Source: an uncultured Clostridium sp.
GTDB lineage: Bacteria > Bacillota > Clostridia > Lachnospirales > Lachnospiraceae
Length of the DNA stretch: 19,385 nucleotides
NCBI GenBank assembly: GCA_938036545.1
Contig: CALHQJ010000117.1
Location: forward strand, 1-19,385
Reading direction: 5' to 3'
This document shows positions 1-7,815 of the stretch, piece by piece. Made by a program: the position numbers and the translations under genes. Below the pieces are notes generated by a model. The model worked only from the letters and a program-made list of their open reading frames with translations, was not told the origin of the DNA and did not search any database. Numbering within the stretch: position 1 is the first letter of the stretch; each line of letters starts with the position of its first letter.

Positions 1-15
1 GAGGAATCTCCGATG

Positions 16-44
16 CTTCTTGTTCGGCAAAGCCGGACAAGAAG
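16..44 (+). other. Strong hairpin upstream of the sulfotransferase gene
   Basis: Bases 16-28 and 32-44 form a 13-bp stem (one G-T wobble) around an AAA loop. No T-tract follows, so a classic intrinsic terminator is not clear. It may be the 3' end structure of an upstream gene cut by the window, or a leader element of the sulfotransferase mRNA. No gene is supported in bases 1-121. Confidence 0.6.
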
Positions 45-85
45 ATGCCCCGTCCCGAACAGTTACAAATATATTTAAAAGTTTC

Positions 86-99
86 CCGGCCTGTGCCGG
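86..99 (+). other. Small GC hairpin just before the ribosome binding site
   Basis: CCGGC (86-90) pairs with GCCGG (95-99) around a CTGT loop, seven bases before the AAGGAGGT Shine-Dalgarno (106-113). It may keep the site open or mark an mRNA 5' end. The role is inferred; only the pairing is seen. Confidence 0.4.
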
Positions 100-121
100 T
101 AAAAAAAGGAGGTTTTATCAT

Positions 122-1546
122 ATGGGACTTTATAACGTATATCCAATGGGAACTACAATCTACAATCCGGAGAAAGCCTGGAACGGCTATACTCTGATGC
201 AGTGCCAGGGCATTGGCGCTGTTTTGGTAGATATGAATGGTAATGTAGCAAAGGTATGGAAGGATGTTCAGGGATTCCCGAACAAACTGCTTCCAGGCGG
301 ATATTTGATGGGAAGTTTGGGTCTTCGTGATCCGAAATTCGGCTATCAGGATCAGACGGATTTGGTTCAGATCGACTGGGATGGAAAAGTTGTATGGAGA
401 TTTGACAAGAAAGAATTAGTAGATGATGAGGGCGATAAGAGATGGATTGCCCGTCAGCACCATGACTATCAGAGAGAGGGCAATCCGGTTGGCTACTATG
501 TACCAGGCATGGAATGCAAGACTGACAGCGGAAATACCTTAATCCTGTGCCATGAAGATATTTACAATAAAAAAGTAAGTGAGCACCGTTTACTGGATGA
601 TGTATTTATCGAAGTAGACTGGGAAGGCAACATTGTATGGGAGTGGCATGCCAATAAACATTTTGCAGAAATGGGATTTGATGAGATTCAGAAAAATGTG
701 CTGGCACGTAATCCAAATAATCACGAAAACGGCGGCGGACAGGGAGACTGGTTACATATCAATTCCATGAGTGTACTAGGCCCGAATAAGTGGTATGATG
801 CAGGTGATGAAAGATTTAATCCAGAAAATATTATCTGGGATGCAAGAGAAGCTAATATTTTAGCTATTATCAGCAAGAAGACCGGTAAGATTGTATGGCA
901 GATTGGCCCAGACTTTACTAAGACCAAAGAACTTCGTATTATGGGACAGATTATCGGACAGCATCACTGCCATATGATTCCAAAGGGACTTCCAGGAGAA
1001 GGAAATATCCTGGTATTCGATAATGGCGGCTGGGCTGGCTATGGTATGCCAAGCAGAGTCAGCAAAGATGGTACTAAGTCTGATATCCGCGATCATTCCC
1101 GTATTCTGGAATTTGACCCAGTTACCTTAGAAGTAGTTTGGGAATTTAAGGGACTGACTTTTGGCGGTATGTTAGGCCTGGTTGCAAACTCCAAGTTCTA
1201 CAGTCCATTAATCAGTTCTGCACAGAGACTTCCAAACGGCAATACCCTGATTACAGAAGGCTGCTATATGCGTCTGTTTGAAGTTACTCCTGAGAAAGAG
1301 GTGGTTTGGGAGTATATTCCACCGTTCAAGGGCATGAGAGAGATGGTATACCGTGCATACCGTTATCCATACGACTATGTTCCTCAGTTGGAAAAGCCAG
1401 TTGAGACTCCGGTAGAGAGACTGGATTGCCATGATTTCCGTGTACCAGGCGCTGCAGAGGGTACAATCAGTGATGTAACTCCTGTAGACGGAACATTAGG
1501 CTACAACTATAAGATTGATGCCTGCGTAACAGATGGACAGGTATAA
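122..1546 (+). CDS. Arylsulfate sulfotransferase-like beta-propeller protein
   Basis: The predicted 474-residue protein resembles the arylsulfotransferase family, which moves sulfate from one phenol to another through a sulfo-histidine without PAPS. Blade-like repeats with a 'D..G.VVW' pattern recur at about residues 37-47, 84-93, 165-174, 249-259, 330-341 and 386-397, as expected for a six-bladed propeller. Candidate active-site histidines are H113/H114, H212 (in DWLHINS), the HHCH cluster at 281-284 and H325; I cannot say which one carries the sulfate. The start is ATG 122, eight bases after AAGGAGGT; the open frame extends upstream only through non-ATG codons lacking such a site. There is no signal peptide, unlike the periplasmic E. 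coli AssT, so a cytoplasmic enzyme is inferred, as in gut Eubacterium-type enzymes. It is a single gene closed by two terminators. The substrate is unknown. Confidence 0.82.
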   Translation: MGLYNVYPMGTTIYNPEKAWNGYTLMQCQGIGAVLVDMNGNVAKVWKDVQGFPNKLLPGGYLMGSLGLRDPKFGYQDQTDLVQIDWDGKVVWRFDKKELVDDEGDKRWIARQHHDYQREGNPVGYYVPGMECKTDSGNTLILCHEDIYNKKVSEHRLLDDVFIEVDWEGNIVWEWHANKHFAEMGFDEIQKNVLARNPNNHENGGGQGDWLHINSMSVLGPNKWYDAGDERFNPENIIWDAREANILAIISKKTGKIVWQIGPDFTKTKELRIMGQIIGQHHCHMIPKGLPGEGNILVFDNGGWAGYGMPSRVSKDGTKSDIRDHSRILEFDPVTLEVVWEFKGLTFGGMLGLVANSKFYSPLISSAQRLPNGNTLITEGCYMRLFEVTPEKEVVWEYIPPFKGMREMVYRAYRYPYDYVPQLEKPVETPVERLDCHDFRVPGAAEGTISDVTPVDGTLGYNYKIDACVTDGQV

Positions 1547-1577
1547 GGCGTTACGTATAAAAAATAAGTGATTTGAG

Positions 1578-1608
1578 ACGGGGCAGCCTGTTAAGGCTGC
1601 CCTGTTTT
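1578..1608 (+). terminator. Intrinsic terminator after the sulfotransferase gene
   Basis: An 11-bp stem (1578-1588 with 1595-1605, one G-T wobble) and a TGTTAA loop run into TGTTTT. Confidence 0.8.
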
Positions 1609-1612
1609 AGCG

Positions 1613-1654
1613 AAAAAGCTCAAAATGGATGTGATTCTATTTTGAGCTTTTTTT
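1613..1654 (+). terminator. Second, probably bidirectional terminator
   Basis: AAAAAGCTCAAAAT at 1613-1626 is perfectly complementary to 1639-1652, with a 12-base loop. A-tract on the left and seven T residues from 1648 on the right make it usable on either strand. Confidence 0.85.
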
Positions 1655-1723
1655 GTAGTTTGATATCAGGAAAATTTATAGACAGAAACTATTTTGAAAT
1701 AATTGTATTATATAAATCCTATA

Positions 1724-1732
1724 TTGTTATAT
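1724..1732 (+). promoter_or_regulatory. Candidate operator word, site A
   Basis: TTGTTATAT. The same nonamer occurs near the other two regulatory regions of this locus (see the finding on the shared motif). It lies about 200 bases upstream of the mapped promoter. The region is A/T-rich, so chance is a real alternative. Confidence 0.25.
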
Positions 1733-1914
1733 ATATTGATGCAATATACAGAGGGTATTTTTTGAAAATATTGAAATAGGATGAAAATGAAGCAATTACG
1801 ATAAAATAACTAATTTTAAGCGTGTATACGGATGAGAAAATAGCGTTTTTTTCTTGGGATATAGATATGAATAAATGAAATAAATAAAAAATGATAAAAA
1901 ATACAAACATATAC

Positions 1915-1943
1915 TTGATTATTTCGTGCAAATATGATATAAC
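1915..1943 (+). promoter_or_regulatory. Promoter of the kinase-transporter-deglycase operon
   Basis: TTGATT (1915-1920), a 17-base spacer and TATAAC (1938-1943), preceded by TGA (1935-1937), giving an extended -10. It is expected to start transcription near 1950 and to drive the six genes from 1975 to 7789. Confidence 0.7.
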
Positions 1944-1945
1944 AA
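1937..1945 (-). promoter_or_regulatory. Candidate operator word, site B, overlapping the -10
   Basis: ATATAACAA on the plus strand is TTGTTATAT on the minus strand. It covers the -10 of the operon promoter, a position suited to repression by the GntR-family regulator encoded at 10987-11718. The link to that regulator is inferred. Confidence 0.35.
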
Positions 1946-1971
1946 AATAGAACAAATAAATAGAACGAAAT

Positions 1972-1986
1972 GAGGTGAGCCGTATT
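1972..1986 (+). promoter_or_regulatory. Shine-Dalgarno that conflicts with the GTG start of the kinase
   Basis: GAGGTGAG (1972-1979) overlaps the GTG codon at 1975. Measured from GAGG, the ATT at 1984-1986 lies eight bases downstream, the usual spacing. The site therefore favours either a rare ATT start or an unusually placed GTG. Confidence 0.4.
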
Positions 1987-2910
1987 AAAGTATTAGGAAT
2001 AGGAGACAACGTTTGTGACAAATATCTTCATATTAAGACAATTTATCCTGGTGGAAATGCTTTAAACATTGCGGTGTTTGCAAAATTGTTTGGTGCTGAG
2101 GCTGCTTATCTTGGAACGTTTGGAGATGATGAGGTTGGCCAACATGTATATTCTGTCACAAAAGAGTTAGGATTGGATCTTTCTCATTGCCGCTTAGAGC
2201 ATGGGGAGAATGGATGTGCCAGAGTTCAGCTGGTAGATGGAGACAGAGTGTTTTTGGAGGGAAATACAGGCGGTATTTCAAGAATTAAACCTCCGGTGCT
2301 GACTGAGATTGATGAACAGTATATTGCGGAATATGATTTGATTCATACCAGCATTCACAGCTTTATGGAGCAGGAGCTTCCGGCTATCAGACGGGCGGGG
2401 AAATTTGTTTCCATGGATTTTTCAAATCGCTATACGGATGAATATCTGAGACAGTGCTGCCCGTACATTGATTGTGCGGAGATTTCTTGCGGGGACATGG
2501 AAGAAGAAGAAATTCGCAAGATAATGAATCAGATCAGAGAGTATGGTTGCCGCCAGATTGTAATTGCTACCAGGGGGTCCAAGGGGGCTTTTATAATGGT
2601 TGGAGATAAGTTCTATGAGCAGTCTCCATGTTTGGTGAAAGCCAAGGATACAATGGGGGCTGGCGATTCTTTCATTACCTGTTTCTTGATTAATTATCTG
2701 GATGGACTTGGTATGGCGACGGATTTTAATGAAGCATCTGGACATCGGGGAATTGTTACGTCAGAGGAATATCTGGATATGCTGGTGAAAATTAGTCTTT
2801 ACCGAGCAGCTGTATTTTCTGCAAAACAGTGTCAGAGAGAGGGCTCTTTCGGGTTTGGAAAAGAAATTGAACTGACAGAAAAGGATCTGGAAGTCATGAA
2901 CCGAAAATAA
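1975..2910 (+). CDS. frlD: PfkB-family fructosamine 6-kinase (FrlD-like)
   Basis: A 311-residue PfkB/ribokinase-fold kinase. It shows the N-terminal GDN (10-12), the substrate loop PGGNALN (25-31) and the anion-hole/catalytic motif DTMGAGDS (225-232), with D231 as the expected base. The GDN-PGGN start and overall order resemble E. coli FrlD, which phosphorylates fructoselysine at C6; fructose-asparagine kinases (FraD) are the other close option. Residues 244-300 carry a longer C-terminal part than E. coli FrlD. The start is ambiguous: GTG 1975 has no Shine-Dalgarno at a normal distance, while GAGGTGAG (1972-1979) sits ideally before an in-frame ATT at 1984. It is the first gene of an operon with an ABC importer and a SIS deglycase, which supports the role. 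The exact amine partner is unknown. Confidence 0.85.
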   Translation: MSRIKVLGIGDNVCDKYLHIKTIYPGGNALNIAVFAKLFGAEAAYLGTFGDDEVGQHVYSVTKELGLDLSHCRLEHGENGCARVQLVDGDRVFLEGNTGGISRIKPPVLTEIDEQYIAEYDLIHTSIHSFMEQELPAIRRAGKFVSMDFSNRYTDEYLRQCCPYIDCAEISCGDMEEEEIRKIMNQIREYGCRQIVIATRGSKGAFIMVGDKFYEQSPCLVKAKDTMGAGDSFITCFLINYLDGLGMATDFNEASGHRGIVTSEEYLDMLVKISLYRAAVFSAKQCQREGSFGFGKEIELTEKDLEVMNRK

Positions 2911-2973
2911 GGGAAAGTCGAACGTGAAGAATGTAAGCCTGTGGAAAACGGGCTAGAAGGAAAGGAGTATTTT

Positions 2974-4332
2974 ATGAAAAAGAGATTTTGGAAGAAAGCG
3001 TTAAGTTTGGCTATGGCAGGTGTAACAGCACTTTCTTTAGCTGCATGCGGCGGCGGTGAGAAACCGGCTGCAACCACACAGGCTGCTGATAGCAAGGCGA
3101 CAGAGGCACCAGCGGCAGAGGCTCCGGCAGCAGATGGCGAGCAGAAAGTGATTACTTTTATGCATCGTTTCCCAGATGAGCCGTATAACAGCTTTATTAA
3201 TAACAAGCTGGCTGAGTATGAGCAGGTGCATCCGGAAATTAAGTTTAATATCATTAGCGCTCAGAATCAGGAATACAAAGAGAAGATTAAAATTGTTGTA
3301 GGCAGTGAAGATACTCCTGACATTTTCTTTAGCTGGGTAGGTGACTTTACTGAACGTTTCATCAGAGAAGATCTGATTTTGGATCTGACCCCATATTTAG
3401 AAGCAGATCCAGAGTGGAAAGACTCTTTTATCCAGTCTCAGCTGGAACAGTATGTAAATGCGGACGGAATGCAGTACGGAATTCCATTCCGTTTAGACTG
3501 TAAACTGTTCTTCTATAACAAGGCTATCTTTGATGAGCACAATTTGACTCCTCCAGCTACATGGGACGAGTTCATCAATGTTTGCGAAACTTTAAAGGCA
3601 GCTGGTGTTACTCCAATCAGCTTTGGTAACCAGGAGCCGTGGTCTGCATCTCACTACATTGGAACTCTGAATCAGATTTGCGTTCCAGATGAAGTTAGAG
3701 CAAAAGACTATAATCCTAAGACTGGTGAATTTACAGACCCTGGATATGTAGAGGCACTGAAATATTATCAGCAGATTCTTCAGTATACCAATGATAATCC
3801 AAACGGTGTAAAACCTGATATGGGAAGAACTAACTTTATTATGGAACAGTCCGCAATGTATTATGCAGAGTTAATTGAGATTCCATATATTAAGATGGAT
3901 AATGCAGAGATGGAATTTGGTATGTTCAACTTCCCTAAGATTGAAGGTGCAAAAGGAAATCAGGACATTCTGACTGGTGTACCGGAAGGATTCGTTGTTT
4001 CTTCCAAGACCAAATATCCAGATGAATGTGTAGAATTCTTGAAGTGGTTCTTAGGCAAAGAGGTTGGTACACAGCAGTGTCAGGAAATCGGATGGTTTAA
4101 CGCAGCACAGGGAACTACAGATGGTCTGACCGATCAGGCGTTATTAGATGGCTACAATGCAGTTATGGAAGCAAAGGCAATGAGTGCATGGCTGGATAAT
4201 GCATTATATTCTACAGTATGTGACGAGTACCTGACAAGCGTATCTGCTTTGACCAGTGGTGACATTACTCCAGAAGAAGCTATAGCTAATATTCAGGCTA
4301 AGGCAAAAGAGGCACAGACTCTGGTTAAGTAA
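2974..4332 (+). CDS. ABC transporter substrate-binding lipoprotein, sugar type (family 1)
   Basis: A 452-residue extracellular solute-binding protein. The N-terminus is a lipoprotein signal with positive residues, a hydrophobic stretch and the lipobox LAAC, placing the lipidated cysteine at C25. An alanine/proline/threonine-rich tether follows (about 30-55). The body has the family 1 pattern, for example TPDIFFSWVGD and the block GIPFRLD...FFYNK...PPATWDEF. ATG 2974 is six bases after AAGGAG (2962-2967); the upstream GTG at 2941 lacks a site and would precede the signal peptide. It should capture the imported compound, inferred to be a fructosyl amino acid, and hand it to the two permeases that follow. 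Sugar-binding family 1 proteins also bind oligosaccharides, so specificity is an inference from context. Confidence 0.92.
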   Translation: MKKRFWKKALSLAMAGVTALSLAACGGGEKPAATTQAADSKATEAPAAEAPAADGEQKVITFMHRFPDEPYNSFINNKLAEYEQVHPEIKFNIISAQNQEYKEKIKIVVGSEDTPDIFFSWVGDFTERFIREDLILDLTPYLEADPEWKDSFIQSQLEQYVNADGMQYGIPFRLDCKLFFYNKAIFDEHNLTPPATWDEFINVCETLKAAGVTPISFGNQEPWSASHYIGTLNQICVPDEVRAKDYNPKTGEFTDPGYVEALKYYQQILQYTNDNPNGVKPDMGRTNFIMEQSAMYYAELIEIPYIKMDNAEMEFGMFNFPKIEGAKGNQDILTGVPEGFVVSSKTKYPDECVEFLKWFLGKEVGTQQCQEIGWFNAAQGTTDGLTDQALLDGYNAVMEAKAMSAWLDNALYSTVCDEYLTSVSALTSGDITPEEAIANIQAKAKEAQTLVK

Positions 4333-4364
4333 TCCGGAAGGTAATTTGAGAACAAAGTGTTTAT

Positions 4365-4400
4365 CAGGGGATGCAAAAACGAACTGTACAGCATCCCCTG
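4365..4400 (+). other. Hairpin between the binding protein and permease genes
   Basis: CAGGGGATGC (4365-4374) and GCATCCCCTG (4391-4400) are perfect complements around a 16-base loop, with no T-tract. In many importer operons such a structure protects the upstream binding-protein mRNA, making it more abundant than the permease part. That function is inferred. Confidence 0.6.
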
Positions 4401-4424
4401 TACTGAGAAAAGGACGGTGACAGA

Positions 4425-5297
4425 ATGAAAACGAAAAAAAGTATCCCATATCTGTATATGCTGCCGGGAGTTTTTATGGTTCTGTTTTTTGTCTATATAC
4501 CGGTCATAATGAATATTGGTTACAGTTTTTTCAGATTGTCATCTTATTCGGCGGGTCAGACATTTGTGGGACTTGATAACTACCGCAGATTTTTCACTGA
4601 TAGTACTTTGCCAATCATGCTGAAAAACAACATTGCATATTGTGTGATTTCACTGATTGTCCAGGTTGGATTTGGTACTCTTATCGCACTGGTTTTGGAA
4701 AGCGATGCAATCAGCTATAAAATGAAATCCATATTCCGTAATATTTATTATATTCCGGCGCTGATTTCATTAACAGCTGTAGGTCTTATGTTTACCTTTA
4801 TTTATGAACCGAATGTAGGCTTTTTAAATAACCTGTTAAAGGCACTAGGACAGAGTCCCCTTGGCTTTTTGGGTGATTCCAAAATGGCAATTTACTGTAT
4901 TATTGCCATGAGTCAGTGGCAGTTTACCGGTTATATTACGCTTTTAATGGTAGTTGCATTTCAGAATGTACCAAGAGAATACCTGGAGGCGGCATCAATT
5001 GACGGAGCAGGTCCTCTCAAGAGAGCTCTGTTTATCATGATTCCTCAGGCAAAAGAGCAGCTGCTGGTTTGTTCCATTATTACAATTATTGGTGCGTTTA
5101 AGCTTTATACAGAAGTTTATGCAACCACAAGCGGCGGCCCTGGAAACAGTTCCCAGGTATTAGGTTTATTCTTATATCAGCAGGCATTTTTGCATGATGA
5201 TCTGGGTATGGCTGCGGTAACAGGCGTATTCATTTTTGTGATTACTGTAACACTTTCTGTTATCCAGATCAGGCTGACTAATTCAGGTAAGGAATAG
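4425..5297 (+). CDS. ABC sugar transporter permease, MalF/UgpA type
   Basis: A 290-residue membrane protein with an N-terminal 'YLYMLPGVFMVLFFVYIPV' segment typical of the first sugar permease of CUT1 importers and about six membrane spans. The cytoplasmic EAA loop reads EAASIDGAG at 188-196, the contact site for the ATPase. The Shine-Dalgarno before ATG 4425 is weak (AAAAGGACGG), in keeping with lower expression than the preceding binding protein. It pairs with the following permease, 13 bases downstream. Confidence 0.93.
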   Translation: MKTKKSIPYLYMLPGVFMVLFFVYIPVIMNIGYSFFRLSSYSAGQTFVGLDNYRRFFTDSTLPIMLKNNIAYCVISLIVQVGFGTLIALVLESDAISYKMKSIFRNIYYIPALISLTAVGLMFTFIYEPNVGFLNNLLKALGQSPLGFLGDSKMAIYCIIAMSQWQFTGYITLLMVVAFQNVPREYLEAASIDGAGPLKRALFIMIPQAKEQLLVCSIITIIGAFKLYTEVYATTSGGPGNSSQVLGLFLYQQAFLHDDLGMAAVTGVFIFVITVTLSVIQIRLTNSGKE

Positions 5298-5310
5298 GAA
5301 GGAGGATACT

Positions 5311-6132
5311 ATGAAGAAAAAAGCGAGCAAAATCTTGTTGAATGCAGTATGTATCCTGCTTGCCATAATTATTCTGGCACCTTTGGCATGGATCATCCTT
5401 AACTCACTGAAGACAAACAAAGAGATGTTTAAAGATTCCCTTGCTCTTCCAGAGGTTTGGCAGTTTGGAAACTATGCAAAAGCCTGGAAAATGGGACTTT
5501 ACAAATACTTTGGAAACTCTTTGCTGGTCAGCGGTATTTCGCTGATTGGTATTTTAACCATAGCTTCATTTTTGGCATATGGTTTAACACGTTTTCGTGC
5601 AAAAGGAAGCAATATCATTTTTATCATCGTACTTGGTGGTATGGCCTTGTCAGAGCAGATTGCTTTGGTTCCGCTTTTTAAAATATTAAAAGCGTTGAAC
5701 ATCTATGATACATATTTTGCTGTAATTCTGCCTTATATAGCATTCAGGATTCCATTTACAGTATTTTTGATGAGAGCATACTTTATTTCGATTCCCCGAG
5801 AACTGGAAGAGGCGGCGATAGTAGATGGTTATAATAGCTTCCAGATATTTACCAAAATTATTATTCCGATTAGTAAACCGATTTTTGCATCTTGCGCAAT
5901 TGTTAATTTGAACTTTGTATGGAATGAGTTCTTATTTGCAAATGTATTCCTGAATAACAAGGCGATTCAGACAATTCCGATTGGTCTGATGACATTTAAA
6001 GGCGACTTACGTGTAGATTATACATCTACTCTGGCTGGACTTGTAATTGCATCATTACCTTTGATTATTTTGTTCCTTTGTGCATCCAAGCAGTTTGTAC
6101 GCGGTTTGACCAGCGGTGCTGTAAAGGGATAA
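5311..6132 (+). CDS. ABC sugar transporter permease, MalG type
   Basis: A 273-residue inner-membrane permease, the second half of the importer channel. It has a first membrane span at about 10-30 and the EAA loop EEAAIVDGY at 166-174, characteristic of MalG-type CUT1 permeases. The start ATG 5311 follows GGAAGGAGG by five bases. No ATPase gene occurs in the operon, so energy is presumably supplied by a shared MsmX/MsiK-type ATPase coded elsewhere, as is common in Bacillota. Confidence 0.93.
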   Translation: MKKKASKILLNAVCILLAIIILAPLAWIILNSLKTNKEMFKDSLALPEVWQFGNYAKAWKMGLYKYFGNSLLVSGISLIGILTIASFLAYGLTRFRAKGSNIIFIIVLGGMALSEQIALVPLFKILKALNIYDTYFAVILPYIAFRIPFTVFLMRAYFISIPRELEEAAIVDGYNSFQIFTKIIIPISKPIFASCAIVNLNFVWNEFLFANVFLNNKAIQTIPIGLMTFKGDLRVDYTSTLAGLVIASLPLIILFLCASKQFVRGLTSGAVKG

Positions 6133-6153
6133 TACCTGTGGAGAAACGGTTTT

Positions 6154-6825
6154 ATGAAAGCAGTAATTTTTGACATGGATGGGGTAATTGTGGATACAGA
6201 ACCCTACAACATGAAAAGAGTATACGAATACGTACAATCCCAGCAGCCTAATGCAAAGCTGGAGGATATGTATCAAAATGCAGGCCGTGTAAAAGAGGAC
6301 GTGTGGACCAGAATCGCTTCTGTAATCGGACAGAACAAAGGATGGGAGGAAACCAGGGCGGATTACGAAAAAAATTGGAAGCCTAACCATCCCTTTGAGA
6401 TTCCTTATAAAGAAATTTTTCGGGAAGATACGATTACGATTTTAAAGTGGGCAAGAGAAAATGGAATGAAGACTGCAGTGGCATCTTCCACAGCCTATGA
6501 GAAAGTGAAAGAAATTCTGACAGAAGTAGGAGTTGTACCGTACCTTGATTTAATTATCAGTGGAGAGTTTTTTGAACGAAGCAAACCAGATCCGGCTATC
6601 TATTTAAAAACAGCAGAACTGCTGGGAGCAGCTCCGGGAGACTGTGTTGCCATTGAAGACTCTACAGCGGGGATCACGGCAGCAAACAGGGCAGGGATGA
6701 GCGTAATTGCATTAAAAGATGAGAGATTTGGTTTTGATCGCAGTCTGGCTGATGACGTGATTGACAGCCTGGGCGATTTTATAGAACACTATCAACAGTT
6801 AATCAGTAAATCAGGAGGGAATTAA
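6154..6825 (+). CDS. HAD-superfamily hydrolase, beta-phosphoglucomutase-like
   Basis: A 223-residue HAD subfamily I protein. Motif I is FDMDGV (nucleophile D7, D9), motif II is at S111 (ASS), motif III at K144 (SKPDP) and motif IV is IEDSTAG (E168, D169). A helical cap lies between motifs I and II. Such proteins are sugar-phosphate phosphatases or phosphoglucomutases. It ends one base before the first deglycase gene, so it is co-translated with Amadori catabolism. No step in the described fructoselysine or fructose-asparagine pathways needs it. Possible jobs are removing toxic phosphorylated intermediates, acting on 2-deoxy or isomeric sugar phosphates, or converting glucose-1-phosphate. The family is certain; the role is not. 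Confidence 0.88.
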   Translation: MKAVIFDMDGVIVDTEPYNMKRVYEYVQSQQPNAKLEDMYQNAGRVKEDVWTRIASVIGQNKGWEETRADYEKNWKPNHPFEIPYKEIFREDTITILKWARENGMKTAVASSTAYEKVKEILTEVGVVPYLDLIISGEFFERSKPDPAIYLKTAELLGAAPGDCVAIEDSTAGITAANRAGMSVIALKDERFGFDRSLADDVIDSLGDFIEHYQQLISKSGGN

Positions 6826-6826
6826 C

Positions 6827-7789
6827 GTGGAAAAGGCAAGAGAAATTGTTAGCAGTATTTTAAAAGAGCGTACCGTTGATAATATTTATTTTGTTGGATG
6901 CGGCGGCTCTCTGGTAGGATTTTATCCGGCAAAATATTTTTTGACCTGTGAAGCAAAGAAATTAAAAACAGGTTACTGTAATTCTAATGAGTTCGTATAT
7001 GCCACACCAAAAGAAATCGGCGAGAATTCTGTGGTTATTTTGGCATCTCAGAGAGGCGATACTGCTGAGACAGTAGAAGCGTGTAAAGTGGCAAATGCCA
7101 GAGGAGCTGTTACAATTGGATTAACGTTTAAGGTACCTTCTCCTCTTTCAGAGGCAGCACAGCATGTTGTTCTCTATGAGTTTGGCGAGGAGTCTGTTGT
7201 AGGTAACCAGAAATCTTCTTATGCATTAAAGCTGGCAGCAGAATTTTTGAACCAGGTAGAAGGTTATGAAGACTATGACAAATTAGTAGATGGTCTCGAT
7301 AAGCTTCATGGAATTGTGGCAAAAGCAAAGACAGAGATTGTTCCGTATGCAATTAAGTATGCGTGGGAATTTAAAGATGATTCTGTAATTTATACCATGG
7401 GAAGCGGAGCCTCCTGGGGAAGTGCGCATCAGGAATCTATCTGTATTTTTATGGAAATGCAGTGGATTAATTCCAGTGCTATTCACAGTGGAGATTATTT
7501 CCATGGTCCGTTTGAGATTACAGAAAAGGATACGGCGTTTGTATTAATGAAATCAACGGGAAGAACCCGTTATCTGGATGACAGAGCAATTGCATTTCTG
7601 GAGAAATTTAATGAACGCTGCATGATTATCGATCCAAAAGACTATGGTATGGATACGGTAGGAAGTGTATCGGAGTATTTAGATCCGCTGTTCCATACCA
7701 ATGTAATTCGTGTATATAATAACCTTCTTGCAGATGCTCGTAATCATCCGCTAAGTGTGAGACGGTATATGTGGAAGTTTAAATACTAA
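6827..7789 (+). CDS. SIS-domain fructosamine-6-phosphate deglycase 1 (FraB-like)
   Basis: A 320-residue protein with two SIS domains. The phosphate-binding turns are GCGGS (24-28) and ASQRGDTAET (73-82). The predicted catalytic pair is E210 (in FMEMQW) and H226 (in YFHGPFE), 16 residues apart, the same spacing as the Glu and His of Salmonella FraB and of E. coli FrlB. The C-terminus HPLSVRRYMWK also recalls FraB, the fructose-asparagine-6-phosphate deglycase. The reaction would release glucose-6-phosphate and a free amino acid in the cytoplasm. Translation starts at GTG 6827, seven bases after AGGAGGG, directly behind the HAD gene. It is the last gene before a strong terminator. FraB resemblance suggests fructose-asparagine or a related substrate; fructoselysine or glucoselysine cannot be excluded. 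Confidence 0.87.
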   Translation: MEKAREIVSSILKERTVDNIYFVGCGGSLVGFYPAKYFLTCEAKKLKTGYCNSNEFVYATPKEIGENSVVILASQRGDTAETVEACKVANARGAVTIGLTFKVPSPLSEAAQHVVLYEFGEESVVGNQKSSYALKLAAEFLNQVEGYEDYDKLVDGLDKLHGIVAKAKTEIVPYAIKYAWEFKDDSVIYTMGSGASWGSAHQESICIFMEMQWINSSAIHSGDYFHGPFEITEKDTAFVLMKSTGRTRYLDDRAIAFLEKFNERCMIIDPKDYGMDTVGSVSEYLDPLFHTNVIRVYNNLLADARNHPLSVRRYMWKFKY

Positions 7790-7815
7790 TTGATATTGTT
7801 CTATTTATGGAGGTG

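Larger units (their letters stand above)
1655..1974. other. AT-rich intergenic region before the catabolic operon
   Basis: No credible gene lies in these 320 bases. It is very A/T-rich, with runs such as ATATTGTTATATATAT at 1721-1736. The only convincing elements are the promoter at 1915-1943 and two copies of a candidate operator word (1724-1732 and 1937-1945). The length suggests room for upstream regulation. Confidence 0.6.

Noticed and set aside
20..121. N-terminal extension of the sulfotransferase from a TTG at 20
   Set aside because: No ribosome site there, it would translate both leader hairpins, and ATG 122 has a perfect AAGGAGGT.
1573..1779. A 68-residue open frame after the sulfotransferase
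   Set aside because: It runs through two terminators and an A/T-rich gap, has no ribosome site and looks like no protein.
1719..2021. A 100-residue minus-strand open frame over the operon promoter
   Set aside because: Composition is that of translated A/T-rich DNA and it overlaps the promoter and kinase start.
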